Assembly: GCF_022818495.1 (NCBI RefSeq)
Contig: NZ_CP089291.1
Span: 4,171,501 to 4,235,500 of the forward strand
Direction: 5' to 3'
DNA from: Fodinisporobacter ferrooxydans
Lineage (GTDB): Bacteria > Bacillota > Bacilli > Tumebacillales > MYW30-H2
Length of the DNA: 64,000 bases
Shown here: one piece after another, positions 52,387 through 62,943 of the stretch
Numbering within the stretch: position 1 is the stretch's first letter
Layout of the letters: the number at the start of each line of letters is the position of its first letter
Program-made: the position numbers and the translations under genes
The notes under the pieces: generated by a model
The model's database searches: none
What the model was told of the DNA's origin: nothing
What the model saw: only the letters and a program-made list of their open reading frames with translations

Positions 52387-54045
52387 CTACTCCATCGTCG
52401 TCACGCGATAGATTTCTGTCATTGTGGTCAATCCCTGGGATACTTTGATTAACCCATCGTGAAACATCGTATGCATGCCATGCTGTGTCACATGTTCCCG
52501 ATATACCGCATCGGACTGCCGCTGCATGACGAGACGGCGCAGCACATCATCCATCGCAAATACTTCGTGAATCGCCATCCGTCCGCGAAATCCCGTCCGA
52601 TTGCATGTACTGCATCCACGGCCGATCCGCATCCCATCCGCCGCCAATCCATATGCCTTGAGAATCTCCAGCTCTTCTTGCTTGGGTGTATAGCGAGCGG
52701 CGCATTCCGGGCAAATTTTTCTGACCAGGCGTTGGGCGACGACGCCGCTTAATGACGAGGCCACCATAAACGGCTCGATTCCCATATCGATCAGGCGGGT
52801 AATGGTGCTTACCGCATCGTTCGTATGCAATGTGCTTAACACCAGGTGCCCGGTCAATGCAGCCCGAACCGCAATCTCAGCCGTCTCCAAATCCCGGATT
52901 TCCCCTACCATGACAATGTTCGGGTCTTGCCGCAAAATCGCCCGCAAGCCTTTCGCAAACGTCATGCCAGTCTGAACGTTCACTTGCACTTGATTGATTC
53001 CATCCATTTGATATTCAATCGGATCTTCCACTGTAATGATATTGACATCTTCATGGTTCAACTGGGTAAGTCCGGCGTACAAAGTGGAAGTTTTCCCGCT
53101 GCCCGTCGGCCCGGTAATCAACAGCATGCCGTGGGAATTCGCCAACAATTTGCGGAAACTCTGCAAATTCCCTTCGTGAAATCCCAGCTGCTCCAATTGA
53201 TTGATCGCATGTTTCACATCCAGGATCCGCAAGACGATTTTTTCTCCATGTGCTGTCGGCAGTGTGGAAACACGCAAATCGATCGTCCGAAAATCTACTT
53301 CCATTTGGAATCTGCCATCTTGCGGCAGCCGCCGTTCTGATAGATTGAGGCTTGACAACACTTTAATCCGGGCAGAAATCACCGATTGCAGATGCTTCGG
53401 CAACTCTTGCTCCGTTCGCAATATGCCGTCGATGCGATACCGGATCCGCACGCTGTCCGATTGGGGATCGATGTGTATATCGCTCGCCCGCATTTGTACT
53501 GCCTGAATGATCAATTGATTCACCGTGCGGACAACCGGGGAATCATCATTCGCTGCTTCCGTATCCTGCAGCGTGTCTGTCTGCTGTGTAGTCTGAATCA
53601 TCTCCTGCAGCGACTCTTGCATGCTATAGTAGCGATTAATCGCCCGCTGTACATCGTCTTTGCTGGCGATGACCGGTTCGATCAGAAAGCCGGTACTCAT
53701 CCGCAAATCGTCAATCGCATAATAATCCAGAGGGTCCTTCATCGCTACGATCAATTTGTTGCTTTCTTTGCGAATTGGAATCACTTGGTACATGTTTGCC
53801 AGCCGTTCCGGAATGATATTGGCAATTGACGGTTCGATCTTGTACCGGGACAACTGGACATGCGGAATCCCCAATTGGAACTCCAACACTTCAATCAGTT
53901 GCTGCTCCGTTATGTATCCTTTCGAAATCAGTAAATCGCCCAGCTTTTCTTTCCCTTGTTTTTGCTCTTGCAGTGCTTGCTGCAACTTTTCCGGTGTCAA
54001 TAAACCAGCTTCGACAAGCAAATCACCAATACGTTTTCTTGCCAA
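52387..54045 (-). CDS. pilB: Pilus extension ATPase PilB
   Basis: 552-aa assembly ATPase. N-terminal MshEN-like domain (about 1-140, RIGDLLVEAGLLTPEKL) of the type that binds c-di-GMP in some homologues. ATPase core: RASDIHIDPQ, Walker A GPTGSGKTSTLY, VEDPIEYQMDG, MVGEIRDLETAEIA, GHLVLSTLHTNDA. Zinc knuckle: CPEC...CSTCNRTGFRGR. TTG at 54045 follows AAGGTGGTGAAAGCAC. First gene of the pil operon. Confidence 0.96.
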   Translation of the reverse strand: MARKRIGDLLVEAGLLTPEKLQQALQEQKQGKEKLGDLLISKGYITEQQLIEVLEFQLGIPHVQLSRYKIEPSIANIIPERLANMYQVIPIRKESNKLIVAMKDPLDYYAIDDLRMSTGFLIEPVIASKDDVQRAINRYYSMQESLQEMIQTTQQTDTLQDTEAANDDSPVVRTVNQLIIQAVQMRASDIHIDPQSDSVRIRYRIDGILRTEQELPKHLQSVISARIKVLSSLNLSERRLPQDGRFQMEVDFRTIDLRVSTLPTAHGEKIVLRILDVKHAINQLEQLGFHEGNLQSFRKLLANSHGMLLITGPTGSGKTSTLYAGLTQLNHEDVNIITVEDPIEYQMDGINQVQVNVQTGMTFAKGLRAILRQDPNIVMVGEIRDLETAEIAVRAALTGHLVLSTLHTNDAVSTITRLIDMGIEPFMVASSLSGVVAQRLVRKICPECAARYTPKQEELEILKAYGLAADGMRIGRGCSTCNRTGFRGRMAIHEVFAMDDVLRRLVMQRQSDAVYREHVTQHGMHTMFHDGLIKVSQGLTTMTEIYRVTTME

Positions 54046-54094
54046 GTGCTTTCACCACCTTACCTAACCGCTCAACATCGTCAAGGTATGATTT

Positions 54095-54122
54095 TTTTCG
54101 ACAAATCTTGTTCAATTCCTCT
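54095..54122 (-). promoter_or_regulatory. Sigma-H-like site upstream of pilB
   Basis: AGAGGAATT, 11-nt spacer, GTCGAAAAA on the minus strand, one mismatch (GAAA for GAAT) to the sigma-H consensus, about 55 nt before the TTG start. A TTTGACA/TGTCAAA hairpin overlaps it. Weak evidence. Confidence 0.35.
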
Positions 54123-54152
54123 GCTTTGACACAAACATTTTTTGTCAAATTT

Positions 54153-54206
54153 GAAAACGATCCTGGATTCCACAAAAAAACTTCGTAAGAATCCAAGATC
54201 GTTCTC
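54153..54206 (-). terminator. Hairpin terminator after murC
   Basis: GAGAACGATCTTGGATTC and GAATCCAGGATCGTTTTC pair over 18 positions with few mismatches on the minus strand, between murC and pilB. The following T-run is short (TTTTC), so efficiency is uncertain. Confidence 0.65.
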
Positions 54207-54245
54207 GTTTCATTTTCCTATTCGGTTTTTATGGTTTATGGGATT

Positions 54246-55643
54246 CTACGCTTCCACCGCTGCCGGAGTCCATCCAGACTCAAACTCTTTTGCCAGGCGG
54301 TATGCCACTTTCCAGATGTCGCCCGCACCCATTGTAAGCACAAGATCGCCTGTGCGTACGCGATCTACCAGATAGTCGTACACGTCATCTTTGGTCGGTA
54401 AAAAGCGTACATTTGTATTGCTGTTTTTATGAATAAATTCGGTCAGGCGCTCGGACGTGACGCCTTCGATTTGCTGCTCGCCGGCCGGTGAGTAAATATT
54501 TGTGATCACGACTTCATCTGCTGCCGCAAACGCTTTGGAAAATGCGTCAAAAAGCAAAAATGTCCGGGTATATCGCTGCGGCTGGAAGACGGCGACAATC
54601 CGTTTGCCAGTCGCCCTGGCAGCGTCAATGGTCGCCCGTATTTCTGTCGGATGATGTGCGTAATCGTCGATCACCAGAACATCCTGCTTGTCGCTTAACA
54701 CTTGAAAGCGGCGTTTGGCTCCATGGAAATGACGAAGAGCTTCGGCAATTCGTTCAAATTCAAGTCCCGCTTCCAGGCAAACGATCGTACAAGCAAGCGC
54801 ATTTGAAATGTTATGCAGCCCCGGGATCGACAGCGCCAACTCTCCCAGGCGCTCGCCTTTATAGCGGATGATGGAGCGGGAACCGCGGTCGATCAATTGA
54901 ATCTCCGTTGCCGTCATGTCCCCGCTTTCCGTAAGGCCATATGTGGCGATACGGGTCGTCAGGGACGGCAAAAATTCGCGAATGTGTTCATCATCAATGC
55001 AGACGACCGCCAATCCATCCGGTCGAATATGACTTAAAAATTGGCGATATGCCTGTTTTAATTTCTCAAAACTGCTGTCGTAGTTTTCCAAATGATCTGC
55101 TTCGATATTTGTCACGACACCGATTTTGGGACGATAATACAAAAACGTCCCGTCGCTCTCATCTGCTTCTGCGACTAAGTATTCGCCTTTTCCCGCTTTG
55201 GCATTGACACCCAGGTCGGAAACCACGCCGCCTACGAGAAATGTCGGATCGACACCGCAATATTCCATGACATAGGAAATCATCGACGTAGTCGTGGTTT
55301 TCCCATGTGCTCCTGCCACAGCTACCCCGGATTTCTCGTTCATCAATTGTGCCAACGCCTGTGCACGGTGTAAAACCGGTATGTTGTTTGCTTGTGCGGC
55401 CATCAGCTCTACATTGTCACCGGAGAGTGCAGTGGAATACACCACAAAATCCGCACCCTCTACGTGCCGAGCCGCGTGTCCAATATAGACGGTGGCACCT
55501 CGCATCACTAGTTGGTCGGTTAAATCCTTCTGTGCCACATCCGAACCAGATACTTTATAACCGAGATCGAGCATGACATTGGCGATCGCGCTCATTCCAT
55601 AGCCGCCGATCCCGATAAAGTGGACATGTTGTGACTGGTTCAC
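54246..55643 (-). CDS. murC: UDP-N-acetylmuramate--L-alanine ligase
   Basis: 465-aa Mur ligase adding L-Ala to UDP-MurNAc. N-terminal [17 protein letters not shown] loop [12 protein letters not shown], middle [10 protein letters not shown]. Start GTG at 55643 (VNQSQHVHF) follows AAGGAAGGTGAG; the frame is open for 27 codons more. Close behind folC (14-nt gap), so co-transcribed with it. Confidence 0.96.
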   Translation of the reverse strand: MNQSQHVHFIGIGGYGMSAIANVMLDLGYKVSGSDVAQKDLTDQLVMRGATVYIGHAARHVEGADFVVYSTALSGDNVELMAAQANNIPVLHRAQALAQLMNEKSGVAVAGAHGKTTTTSMISYVMEYCGVDPTFLVGGVVSDLGVNAKAGKGEYLVAEADESDGTFLYYRPKIGVVTNIEADHLENYDSSFEKLKQAYRQFLSHIRPDGLAVVCIDDEHIREFLPSLTTRIATYGLTESGDMTATEIQLIDRGSRSIIRYKGERLGELALSIPGLHNISNALACTIVCLEAGLEFERIAEALRHFHGAKRRFQVLSDKQDVLVIDDYAHHPTEIRATIDAARATGKRIVAVFQPQRYTRTFLLFDAFSKAFAAADEVVITNIYSPAGEQQIEGVTSERLTEFIHKNSNTNVRFLPTKDDVYDYLVDRVRTGDLVLTMGAGDIWKVAYRLAKEFESGWTPAAVEA

Positions 55644-55657
55644 GCCGCTCACCTTCC

Positions 55658-57148
55658 TTAATGTTGAAAAAAATTCACAATATGCTTCCGCGCTTCTGCA
55701 ATAGTATACAAAGAACCCATGCAAAGCACCATGATTTCTTCCGATGATCTATCTGCCTGTCTTTGTATCCAATCCTTTGCCTGCTCAAGTGCCGTATCCA
55801 CCGAAAGGCTGATGCCAATCGGCCCTTTCCAAATCCCTTCCATCGACTCTGCCAATCGTGCCGCAGACAACGCCCGCGGCGTGTCCGGCTGTGTCGCAAT
55901 ACATGCATGAACCAGCGGCAATACAGGCGCAAGAATTGCCGTTGCATCTTTATCTTTTAGAACACCTGCGATCAGCAGGATGCGCCGGTTGTTGCGCTTT
56001 TGCCATTCGCCCAATGTGCGACCGAGTGCCTGTGCACCGTGAGGGTTGTGGGCGCCATCCAAAATCCAGAGAGGATGCCTTTGAATCACTTCAAAGCGCC
56101 CCGCCCATTTCATCATACGCACACCTACTCGTACGGTGTTCCTGACAAACTTTTGCCAATGACCCCCCAGATGTTCAGACTTGGCATGCAACATGCTTTC
56201 GGATGTAAACACATTCCGTATACACCATTGATATGCAGCAATGGCAAGGCTGGCATTCACCGTCTGATGCCATCCGTGCATCTGCAGTGAAATCCCGTAC
56301 ACATCCAGCAAACCGCGTTTCGTATACGTATGAAAATACCCGCGCTGACCGAGTTCGTCTGCCCATTCCCGGACGATTGCAAAATCTTTGGCGTATTCAT
56401 AAACAGGCGCATGGCGTTCCTTGGCGATCTGTACGATGACATCCCGCCCTTTGCCCACTGCAGCCGTAAACAGGGGAATCTGTGGTTTAACTATACCTGC
56501 TTTTTCCTTGGCGATCAATTCCTCTGTACTTCCCAGTATTTCCGTATGTTCCAATCCGATATTCGTGATAATCGTGACAATCGGTTGAACCACATTTGTC
56601 GCATCGAGACGACCGCCCAGTCCGGTTTCCCAAATGACTACATCGGCCCTTTGATCCTGAAAATATAAAATGGCCAACACTGTAACGATTTCAAATTCGG
56701 TTGGCAGCCCCCAAATTCCTGCTTGCATCTGTTCGACAACGGGCTTTAACCGAAAGGCGTAGGCAGTCAGTTGATCCGTTGTCACAGATGTTCCGTTGAT
56801 GCCCATGCGATCATGAAATTCAGTTAAATACGGAGACGTATACAAGCCCGTTTGCAATCCTGCCCGTTCAAACATACCAGCCAAAAACGCGGCTGTCGAT
56901 CCTTTCCCATTCGTCCCGGCAATATGCACAAATCGCAGCGACCGCTCCGGATTGCCCAACTGGCGCAGCATTTCCTGCATCCGTTCCAATCCTGGGCGCA
57001 TGCCGAATTTGCGAAACACGTCCTCTTTCAACCGTTCTTCCGGATCGGCGCGCTCTTCTGCCGCTTGCCGCACGACATCAAGAGGCGGGGCGCTGCCAAA
57101 GCGGGGAAAGGAAGCAATCCAGCGAAAGACATCAAAATTTGATTCCAT
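55658..57148 (-). CDS. folC: Folylpolyglutamate/dihydrofolate synthase
   Basis: 496-aa Mur-like ligase adding glutamate to folates. ATP loop [38 protein letters not shown]. Longer than B. subtilis FolC (430 aa) mainly through an N-terminal extension (residues 1-45) and a loop in the C-terminal domain. ATG at 57148 follows AGGATGGTAAGG. Placed between valS and murC; B. subtilis also has valS-folC. Confidence 0.94.
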   Translation of the reverse strand: MESNFDVFRWIASFPRFGSAPPLDVVRQAAEERADPEERLKEDVFRKFGMRPGLERMQEMLRQLGNPERSLRFVHIAGTNGKGSTAAFLAGMFERAGLQTGLYTSPYLTEFHDRMGINGTSVTTDQLTAYAFRLKPVVEQMQAGIWGLPTEFEIVTVLAILYFQDQRADVVIWETGLGGRLDATNVVQPIVTIITNIGLEHTEILGSTEELIAKEKAGIVKPQIPLFTAAVGKGRDVIVQIAKERHAPVYEYAKDFAIVREWADELGQRGYFHTYTKRGLLDVYGISLQMHGWHQTVNASLAIAAYQWCIRNVFTSESMLHAKSEHLGGHWQKFVRNTVRVGVRMMKWAGRFEVIQRHPLWILDGAHNPHGAQALGRTLGEWQKRNNRRILLIAGVLKDKDATAILAPVLPLVHACIATQPDTPRALSAARLAESMEGIWKGPIGISLSVDTALEQAKDWIQRQADRSSEEIMVLCMGSLYTIAEARKHIVNFFQH

Positions 57149-57186
57149 TCCTTACCATCCTATTCTGTCTTCACCCGTCTGTGCGT

Positions 57187-59898
57187 TTAAGCTTTTAATT
57201 CGGCGATTCGCTGCAAAACTTTCTGGCGTTTGTCCGCATAATCGTCCCGCTTGTTTTTTTCCGCTTCCACTACATGTGCAGGCGCTTTTGCCGCAAAGCC
57301 TGTGTTCGACAATTTTTTATCCAAACGATCCACTTCTTCATTTAACGTTTTGACCTCTTTTTCCAAGCGCGCGATCTCCGCGTCCAGGTCGATCAATCCG
57401 GCCAGCGGCAGATACACTTCCGCACCTGTCAACACGGCTGTTACTGTTTTTTCCGGTACAGACAGGCCGCGGTCGATCTCCAATGTGTCCGGATTGCAAA
57501 AGCGCGTAATGTAATCGGTCCCACGCACAAGCTTCTGCTCATACTCTTCCGATGTTGGCTTGATCAGAAGCGTGACCGGTTTGCTTGGCGGAACGTTCAT
57601 TTCTGCGCGCACATTGCGGACACTGCGAATCAGTTCCATCAACAGCTCCATGTCGGACACTGCCGACGCATCGACAAAGCGCTCCTGATCTACCGGCCAT
57701 TCTGCCAACGAGATGCTTGTGCCTGTATGAGGCAAGTGTTGCCAGATTTCTTCCGTAATAAACGGCATAAACGGGTGCAGCAAACGCAGCGCGCGGTCCA
57801 GCACATATACGAGCACAATTTTGGATTGGCGTTTCTTCCCTTCATCCTGTCCGTATAAATACAATTTTGACAACTCGATGTACCAGTCGCAGAATTCATT
57901 CCAGATGAATTCATAAATGATCCGCGTCGCTTCCCCGAAATCATAACGGGAAAGACATGTTTGCATATCTTTTGCCGTCTCATTCAAACGATGCAAAATC
58001 CACCGGTCTGCCGTTCCGTACTGACTCAAGTCGCCAAGCTCGATATCTGCGGCGGACAATTCGGATATGTTCATCAGGACATAGCGGGAAGCGTTCCATA
58101 TTTTATTCGCAAAGTTGCGGGCGTTTTCGACCCTCTCAAAGTGGAAACGCAAATCATTCCCTAATGTTGTGCCGGATGCCAGCATGAACCGCAGCGCATC
58201 CGCACCGTATTGTTCGATCACTTCGAGAGGATCGATCCCGTTGCCGAGGCTTTTCGACATCTTGCGGCCTTGTGCGTCCCGCACCAACCCATGTATGACA
58301 ACATCATGAAACGGTGCTTCATCTGTGAACTCCAAGGCAGAAAAGATCATGCGGGCGACCCAAAAATAAATAATGTCAAAACCGGTGACAAGCACATTCG
58401 TCGGGAAGTATCGTTTCAGGTCATTCGTCTCGTTTGGCCAGCCCATTGTTGAAAACGGCCACAAAGCAGATGAGAACCACGTATCCAAAACATCCTCTTC
58501 TTGATGAATGCGGCTGCTGCCGCAATGGGAACAGGTATCCGGATCTTTCCGCACAACTGTCGTACCGCCGCAATCTTCGCAATACCATGCCGGAATCCGG
58601 TGTCCCCACCACAACTGCCGCGAGATGCACCAGTCACGGACGTTTTCCATCCAGTGCATATAGATTTTGGCGAACCGTTCCGGGATAAACTGAACCTGCC
58701 CTTCTTCCACAACGCGGATGGCCGGTTTTGCCAGCGGCTCCATTTTTACAAACCATTGATCGGACAAGTATGGTTCCACAATCGTGGAGCAGCGTGTGCA
58801 ATGGCCGACGGCATGTGTATGTTCTTCAATTTTTTCCACAAAGCCTTGCGCTTCCAGATCCGCAACCACTTGTTTGCGCGCTGCAAAACGATCCATGCCC
58901 GCATACTTGCCTGCCAATTCGTTTAATGTGCCATCTTGATTCAATATGTTGATATTCTCCAAATCATGCCGCTGACCGACTTCAAAATCATTGGGATCAT
59001 GTGCGGGCGTCATTTTGACACAGCCCGTGCCAAAATCCATCTCTACATACTCGTCGGCGATAATCGGAATCTCCCGGCCTGCAAGCGGCAACCGCAGCCG
59101 TTTGCCGAGCAAATGCCGGTAGCGTGCATCGTCCGGATGAACCGCCACTGCTACATCTCCGAGCATCGTCTCCGGACGGGTCGTGGCAACGATCAGATGG
59201 CCGCTGCCATCGACGAGCGGATACCGGAGATGATAGAGAGCTCCCTGTTTTTCCTCATGTTCCACTTCAATATCGGACAATGCGGTCTGACAACGGGTAC
59301 ACCAGTTAATAATCCGATTTCCTCGATAGATGAGCCCTTTTTCATACAACCGCACGAAGACTTCCCGGACGGCGGCGCATAGTCCTTCATCCATCGTAAA
59401 TCGCTCTCTCGACCAATCCACGCTGCAGCCCATATTTTTCATTTGATTTGTAATGATGTTGCCGTATTTATGCTTCCAGTCCCAAACCCGCTCGATAAAC
59501 TTCTCACGGCCCAGGTCATGGCGAGATACGCCTTCTTCTTTTTGCAAAATGGCTTCCACGCGGGTCTGTGTGGCAATCCCTGCATGGTCGGTTCCCGGCA
59601 GCCACAGTGCGTCAAAGCCAGACAGCCGTTTCCAGCGAATCAAAATATCCTGCAGTGTAAAGTTTAACGCGTGCCCGATATGCAGCTGACCCGTAACATT
59701 CGGGGGCGGTATCACAATGGCATATGGCTGTTTTTCCGGTTCTTTCCCTGCTGTAAAACATCCCTGATCCAGCCAAAACTGATACAACCGCTGCTCGACC
59801 AGCTTCGGATCATACACCGTCGACATTTCTTGTGCGTTCACCTGCTGTTCGGTCGACTCCTTTTCTTGCTCTTGCGCTTTCCATTCTTTCGCAGACAT
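57187..59898 (-). CDS. valS: Valyl-tRNA synthetase
   Basis: 903-aa class I aminoacyl-tRNA synthetase. HIGH motif [20 protein letters not shown] motif [14 protein letters not shown], editing domain with [12 protein letters not shown], and the C-terminal valyl coiled-coil ([19 protein letters not shown]). Start ATG at 59898 (MSAKEWK) follows GGGGATTGCAAGG; a 55-codon upstream extension lies in the T-box and is not coding. Regulated by a valine T-box. Confidence 0.97.
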   Translation of the reverse strand: MSAKEWKAQEQEKESTEQQVNAQEMSTVYDPKLVEQRLYQFWLDQGCFTAGKEPEKQPYAIVIPPPNVTGQLHIGHALNFTLQDILIRWKRLSGFDALWLPGTDHAGIATQTRVEAILQKEEGVSRHDLGREKFIERVWDWKHKYGNIITNQMKNMGCSVDWSRERFTMDEGLCAAVREVFVRLYEKGLIYRGNRIINWCTRCQTALSDIEVEHEEKQGALYHLRYPLVDGSGHLIVATTRPETMLGDVAVAVHPDDARYRHLLGKRLRLPLAGREIPIIADEYVEMDFGTGCVKMTPAHDPNDFEVGQRHDLENINILNQDGTLNELAGKYAGMDRFAARKQVVADLEAQGFVEKIEEHTHAVGHCTRCSTIVEPYLSDQWFVKMEPLAKPAIRVVEEGQVQFIPERFAKIYMHWMENVRDWCISRQLWWGHRIPAWYCEDCGGTTVVRKDPDTCSHCGSSRIHQEEDVLDTWFSSALWPFSTMGWPNETNDLKRYFPTNVLVTGFDIIYFWVARMIFSALEFTDEAPFHDVVIHGLVRDAQGRKMSKSLGNGIDPLEVIEQYGADALRFMLASGTTLGNDLRFHFERVENARNFANKIWNASRYVLMNISELSAADIELGDLSQYGTADRWILHRLNETAKDMQTCLSRYDFGEATRIIYEFIWNEFCDWYIELSKLYLYGQDEGKKRQSKIVLVYVLDRALRLLHPFMPFITEEIWQHLPHTGTSISLAEWPVDQERFVDASAVSDMELLMELIRSVRNVRAEMNVPPSKPVTLLIKPTSEEYEQKLVRGTDYITRFCNPDTLEIDRGLSVPEKTVTAVLTGAEVYLPLAGLIDLDAEIARLEKEVKTLNEEVDRLDKKLSNTGFAAKAPAHVVEAEKNKRDDYADKRQKVLQRIAELKA

Positions 59899-60355
59899 TT
59901 TTCCTTGCAATCCCCTTTCTTGTATGGAACACATGCATTGCCAAATGATTTCACCAACAAAAAAACTCCTTCGCCATATCAAGGACGAAAGAGTCTGCTT
60001 CCGTGGTACCACCTTATTTATTTGCACATCGGCCAGTCTTAGCCCATATGCCAAATCACTCATCGCAATAACGACTGTCCGCCGTCATCTCCTACTCAAC
60101 GATCCCATCCATGCAGACGATACGACCACAAACCAGCGAACGAGCCGATTTCATCATCATCCGGATATATGCTTCAGAGATGCCACTCAGGGATGACTTT
60201 CTTCACAGTTCATTCCGAAGATTCCTTTCAGCCCAAGGGAATCTTTCTCTGCCGGAGATCTATGAATACTCTTTCCCTTCCTCGTGTTTTCAGTACATGA
60301 GATTAACGATACAAATTCGGAGTCAGTAGGCCATGCACGCGCCTCTTTGACAACT
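59899..60355 (-). ncRNA. T-box leader of valS
   Basis: The T-box AAGGTGGTACCACGGAAGC (about 59997-60015) and a following terminator GACTCTTTCGTCC...GGCGAAGGAGTTTTTTT (59958-59994) are diagnostic. Stem I lies at about 60170-60330. A GTC at 60195-60197 followed by A is a reasonable Val specifier codon. Uncharged tRNA-Val should stabilise the antiterminator. Confidence 0.93.
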
Positions 60356-60365
60356 TATTGCATAT

Positions 60366-60393
60366 AGTATATTCCAAAAACAAGGCATGTCAA
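60366..60393 (-). promoter_or_regulatory. Sigma-A promoter of valS
   Basis: Perfect TTGACA and TATACT with 16-nt spacing on the minus strand, directly upstream of the T-box leader. Confidence 0.75.
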
Positions 60394-60404
60394 ACCTTTT
60401 CTTG

Positions 60405-60905
60405 CTATTTTTTCTTTTTCTTCTTTTTCTTCCGCCTGTAATACCCGCCCGTTTTTTTTGGCGCGTCGCTTTTTTGTGTTTTGCGTTCTGCCAGCATTTT
60501 TTCCCGGCGCTGCTCCGCTTTCCCTGTGACCCATTTATTTACCCAAGACAAGAGAATGCTCACCATGGCCCACATCGGCAGAAACGTCCCGGCAAATGTC
60601 CGAAGTGCTTCTTGCCAGACGGGCACCGTATGGTCATACACCAATTCGGAAGGATGGAAAAGCAAGATCCCAAGCCACGGTATCACTCCTGCAATCGTTG
60701 AAGAAAGAAATCCCGCCAAATATCGGTGTTCCTTGATTTTCGGCTGTATGTAATACAAGGAAAACATCATTGCCAGCGAAGATACGATTTGTATATATCC
60801 CGGTTTAAAAAAAATGACAATAAGTCCAATCAATCCCAAAAAGCCGCCTGTGCTTACAATTCCTTTCCATGGAATCGGCGGTTTGGCCGGATTTTCTGTA
60901 GTCAC
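60405..60905 (-). CDS. Small polytopic membrane protein with poly-Lys tail
   Basis: 166-aa protein with about four hydrophobic helices (about 14-32, 36-52, 63-84, 100-120), then a charged C-terminal tail ending in RRKKKKKKKK. GTG at 60905 follows GGGGGATGTGA. The poly-Lys run comes from an A-rich stretch (60407-60430) that may vary by slippage. I do not recognise the family. It is upstream of the valS promoter on the same strand. Confidence 0.7.
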   Translation of the reverse strand: MTTENPAKPPIPWKGIVSTGGFLGLIGLIVIFFKPGYIQIVSSLAMMFSLYYIQPKIKEHRYLAGFLSSTIAGVIPWLGILLFHPSELVYDHTVPVWQEALRTFAGTFLPMWAMVSILLSWVNKWVTGKAEQRREKMLAERKTQKSDAPKKTGGYYRRKKKKKKKK

Positions 60906-61256
60906 TCACATCCCCCTCACAGTATGTCGCATCTTGATGTCGAACGCTAAACAACGCCTGGCTGTGCCGCCACATAACGTTCGCAAACCATCACAATGAT
61001 AATAATACAAGCTGTTCCCTTCAATCACAAGCGGAATTATGAATAGGAAGGAACGAATACGTAATGTGTTGTCAAACAGAAGTTGTAGAAATCGAAAGTG
61101 TGGTAACGGATCTTATAGAATATAAAAACCTCAGGAGTATCCTGAGGCAGACTGCAAAATACAAATTCCAGATTCACGTCACCGCCCATCCTTTCATACA
61201 ATGTATAAAAAATCAGTACGGAGCAACGTGACTCTCAATCAAAGGAGGGGATTCTC
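60906..61256. other. Intergenic region upstream of the 56-aa ORF
   Basis: 351 nt with no recognised gene. Contains a hairpin terminator for minus-strand transcripts (61124-61147) and, on the plus strand, CATACAAT (61195-61202), identical to a sigma-E -10 element but without a good -35. Confidence 0.45.
61124..61147 (-). terminator. Intrinsic terminator downstream of the CotS-like genes
   Basis: CCTCAGG-ATAC-TCCTGAGG followed by TTTTTATA on the minus strand. It would end transcription from the 63.9-61.4 kb coat-protein genes, after passing antisense through the 56-aa ORF. Confidence 0.75.
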
Positions 61257-61427
61257 GTGAATCAAATCATTTATGCTCTGATTCGTGTTGTTAAAATTTT
61301 ATTGTTCATTGCCATTTTTCTGTTATTCATCCGGGCGATCTTTTATCCAAGTGCCCTTGACTTGATCATCTTATTGCTCTTATTTGTCGTTTTTTTCACG
61401 ATGTTTGTCGGCCGTCCGCCTGTTTGA
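61257..61427 (+). CDS. Small two-helix membrane protein, unknown function
   Basis: 56-aa ORF starting GTG (MNQIIYALIRVVK), too short for many gene callers. Strong AAAGGAGGGG lies 7 nt upstream. Two hydrophobic helices (about 13-27 and 34-50) are separated by RAIFYPSALD; the C-terminus is FVGRPPV. It ends 10 nt before the convergent stop of the CotS-like gene. A CATACAAT box upstream hints at sporulation expression. Family not recognised. Confidence 0.65.
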   Translation: MNQIIYALIRVVKILLFIAIFLLFIRAIFYPSALDLIILLLLFVVFFTMFVGRPPV

Positions 61428-61437
61428 TATGCGATCT

Positions 61438-62922
61438 TCAATCCTCGGAAATGTCGTCATGCGACTGCACAGGGCGCCTGATATGTTGCGTATCCACCCA
61501 AATGCCTTGTTTTTTTTCTTTCCCGAATGAATGCTCGGCTGTACTTTGTTCTTTTGCCCGGCTGTGCTTTCCTTTTGCGTGCGGGCTTTTTTCGCGGACC
61601 ATTCGATGTTTCCGCTTGGATCGGACTTTTTCTTGCGCAGATTGAAATAGCGGGCGATTCATCTCCCTTTGATCTTCCTCATTGTCCAAGATGACAGAGG
61701 AGGATTCTGCCGACCAGGAAATTGGCACCTCAGCATGGGCATGTTTTTCTATCGCCCTATCCGTTTCCAGGCTTTGTGCCGCTAAACCTGCTGCCGTCGT
61801 AAACAGCGGTTCCTGATTGGCGATTCCGTCGGCAGGCACAGCAGGGTTTGCGGACTGCAGCGATACCCCGTCATATAATTCAATGCCATAATATTCGGCC
61901 ATTACATCGACAAAATCATCCCGATCTTCATCCCGGTCGAGAGATTTCAGGAGTTCATCCACATAGGTGTCCAGATCCCAATTTTTCAGTTTCTCATAAT
62001 ACCACTCAATCACTTGAACAGGACGGACAGGGAATTGCAAATACACATTTAATACTTGCAGCTCTTCGTTGGATAATTTCCTCACTTCTTTATAACGATC
62101 CACAATTCCCAGCACCACATCTTCATCCCATTCGCATCTGGGCATATAACGGTGCAACAGAGCTGCCAAATCCTGAATAACCGGACCATAATGGCAATGA
62201 TCAAAATCGACGAAATACATCCGTTCGTCATCTGCCAATATATTCTGTCTGCTGATGCTTCCATGACAAATCTGTTGCGCCGCACGAGCATTTGCGATCA
62301 ATTCCGGGTATGGACTATGGTGTAGTTGAAATAATGCGTCTTCAATCATTTCCGTTATATAATCCCAGTTTTCCAAAAACAATCGGTCAAACTCATCCGG
62401 CGTGTGCTTTTGCAAGATTGCTTGCCGATAGGATTGTAGTTTGGCCAGATACCTGCGCCATTGGGAACTGACATCATCCTTGCTTTCAAACAGCGGTTCA
62501 CTGGACTGATAGCCTGCAGCCGCTTTATGAAACCGGGCCAGATTCTCGGCCATCTGTTCCAATTGCTGCGGTTTGCGAAGTTCCAATTCACGTCCGGGAA
62601 GCCAATCGGTCATATAATACTGACCGGAATGATCCAACACATAGGCATCGCCAAACTTGTTCCGGATAAATCGCGGCACATATGGATATCCATTGTGATA
62701 CACATGCTCCACCACACCATGAACAAACGCCAGACGCGTATCGGAATACGCCACTTTCTTAAACATTCGGTCTCCATTTGCGCCGCGCAACCGCAACACA
62801 TTGCGCACCATTTTTACACGAAGCGGTGAAAAATCATACTCGCTGATCACATCCGGATCTGCACCGTACGCGATCACAATATCCGCCCAATCTTCTGTCT
62901 CCCATCTGGATTTCGATGTCAT
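61438..62922 (-). CDS. CotS-family spore coat pseudokinase with basic tail
   Basis: 494-aa protein with an aminoglycoside-phosphotransferase-like fold (about 1-330). The N-lobe is degenerate. The catalytic loop reads ICHGSISRQNIL, with Ser where active APH kinases have Asp, followed by YFVDFDHCHYG where the DFD metal motif is kept. The C-terminal 130 residues are disordered, first acidic and then Lys/Arg/His-rich. CotS-family proteins are spore coat components. Starts ATG at 62922, 21 nt after the ysxE-like gene, in one operon. Confidence 0.82.
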   Translation of the reverse strand: MTSKSRWETEDWADIVIAYGADPDVISEYDFSPLRVKMVRNVLRLRGANGDRMFKKVAYSDTRLAFVHGVVEHVYHNGYPYVPRFIRNKFGDAYVLDHSGQYYMTDWLPGRELELRKPQQLEQMAENLARFHKAAAGYQSSEPLFESKDDVSSQWRRYLAKLQSYRQAILQKHTPDEFDRLFLENWDYITEMIEDALFQLHHSPYPELIANARAAQQICHGSISRQNILADDERMYFVDFDHCHYGPVIQDLAALLHRYMPRCEWDEDVVLGIVDRYKEVRKLSNEELQVLNVYLQFPVRPVQVIEWYYEKLKNWDLDTYVDELLKSLDRDEDRDDFVDVMAEYYGIELYDGVSLQSANPAVPADGIANQEPLFTTAAGLAAQSLETDRAIEKHAHAEVPISWSAESSSVILDNEEDQREMNRPLFQSAQEKVRSKRKHRMVREKSPHAKGKHSRAKEQSTAEHSFGKEKKQGIWVDTQHIRRPVQSHDDISED

Positions 62923-62943
62923 GTGTTCCCTCCTTTCCGATTC

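Noticed and set aside
59899-60063. 55-codon N-terminal extension of valS
   Set aside because: It runs through the T-box antiterminator and terminator and has no valyl-tRNA synthetase similarity; ATG at 59898 has the ribosome site.
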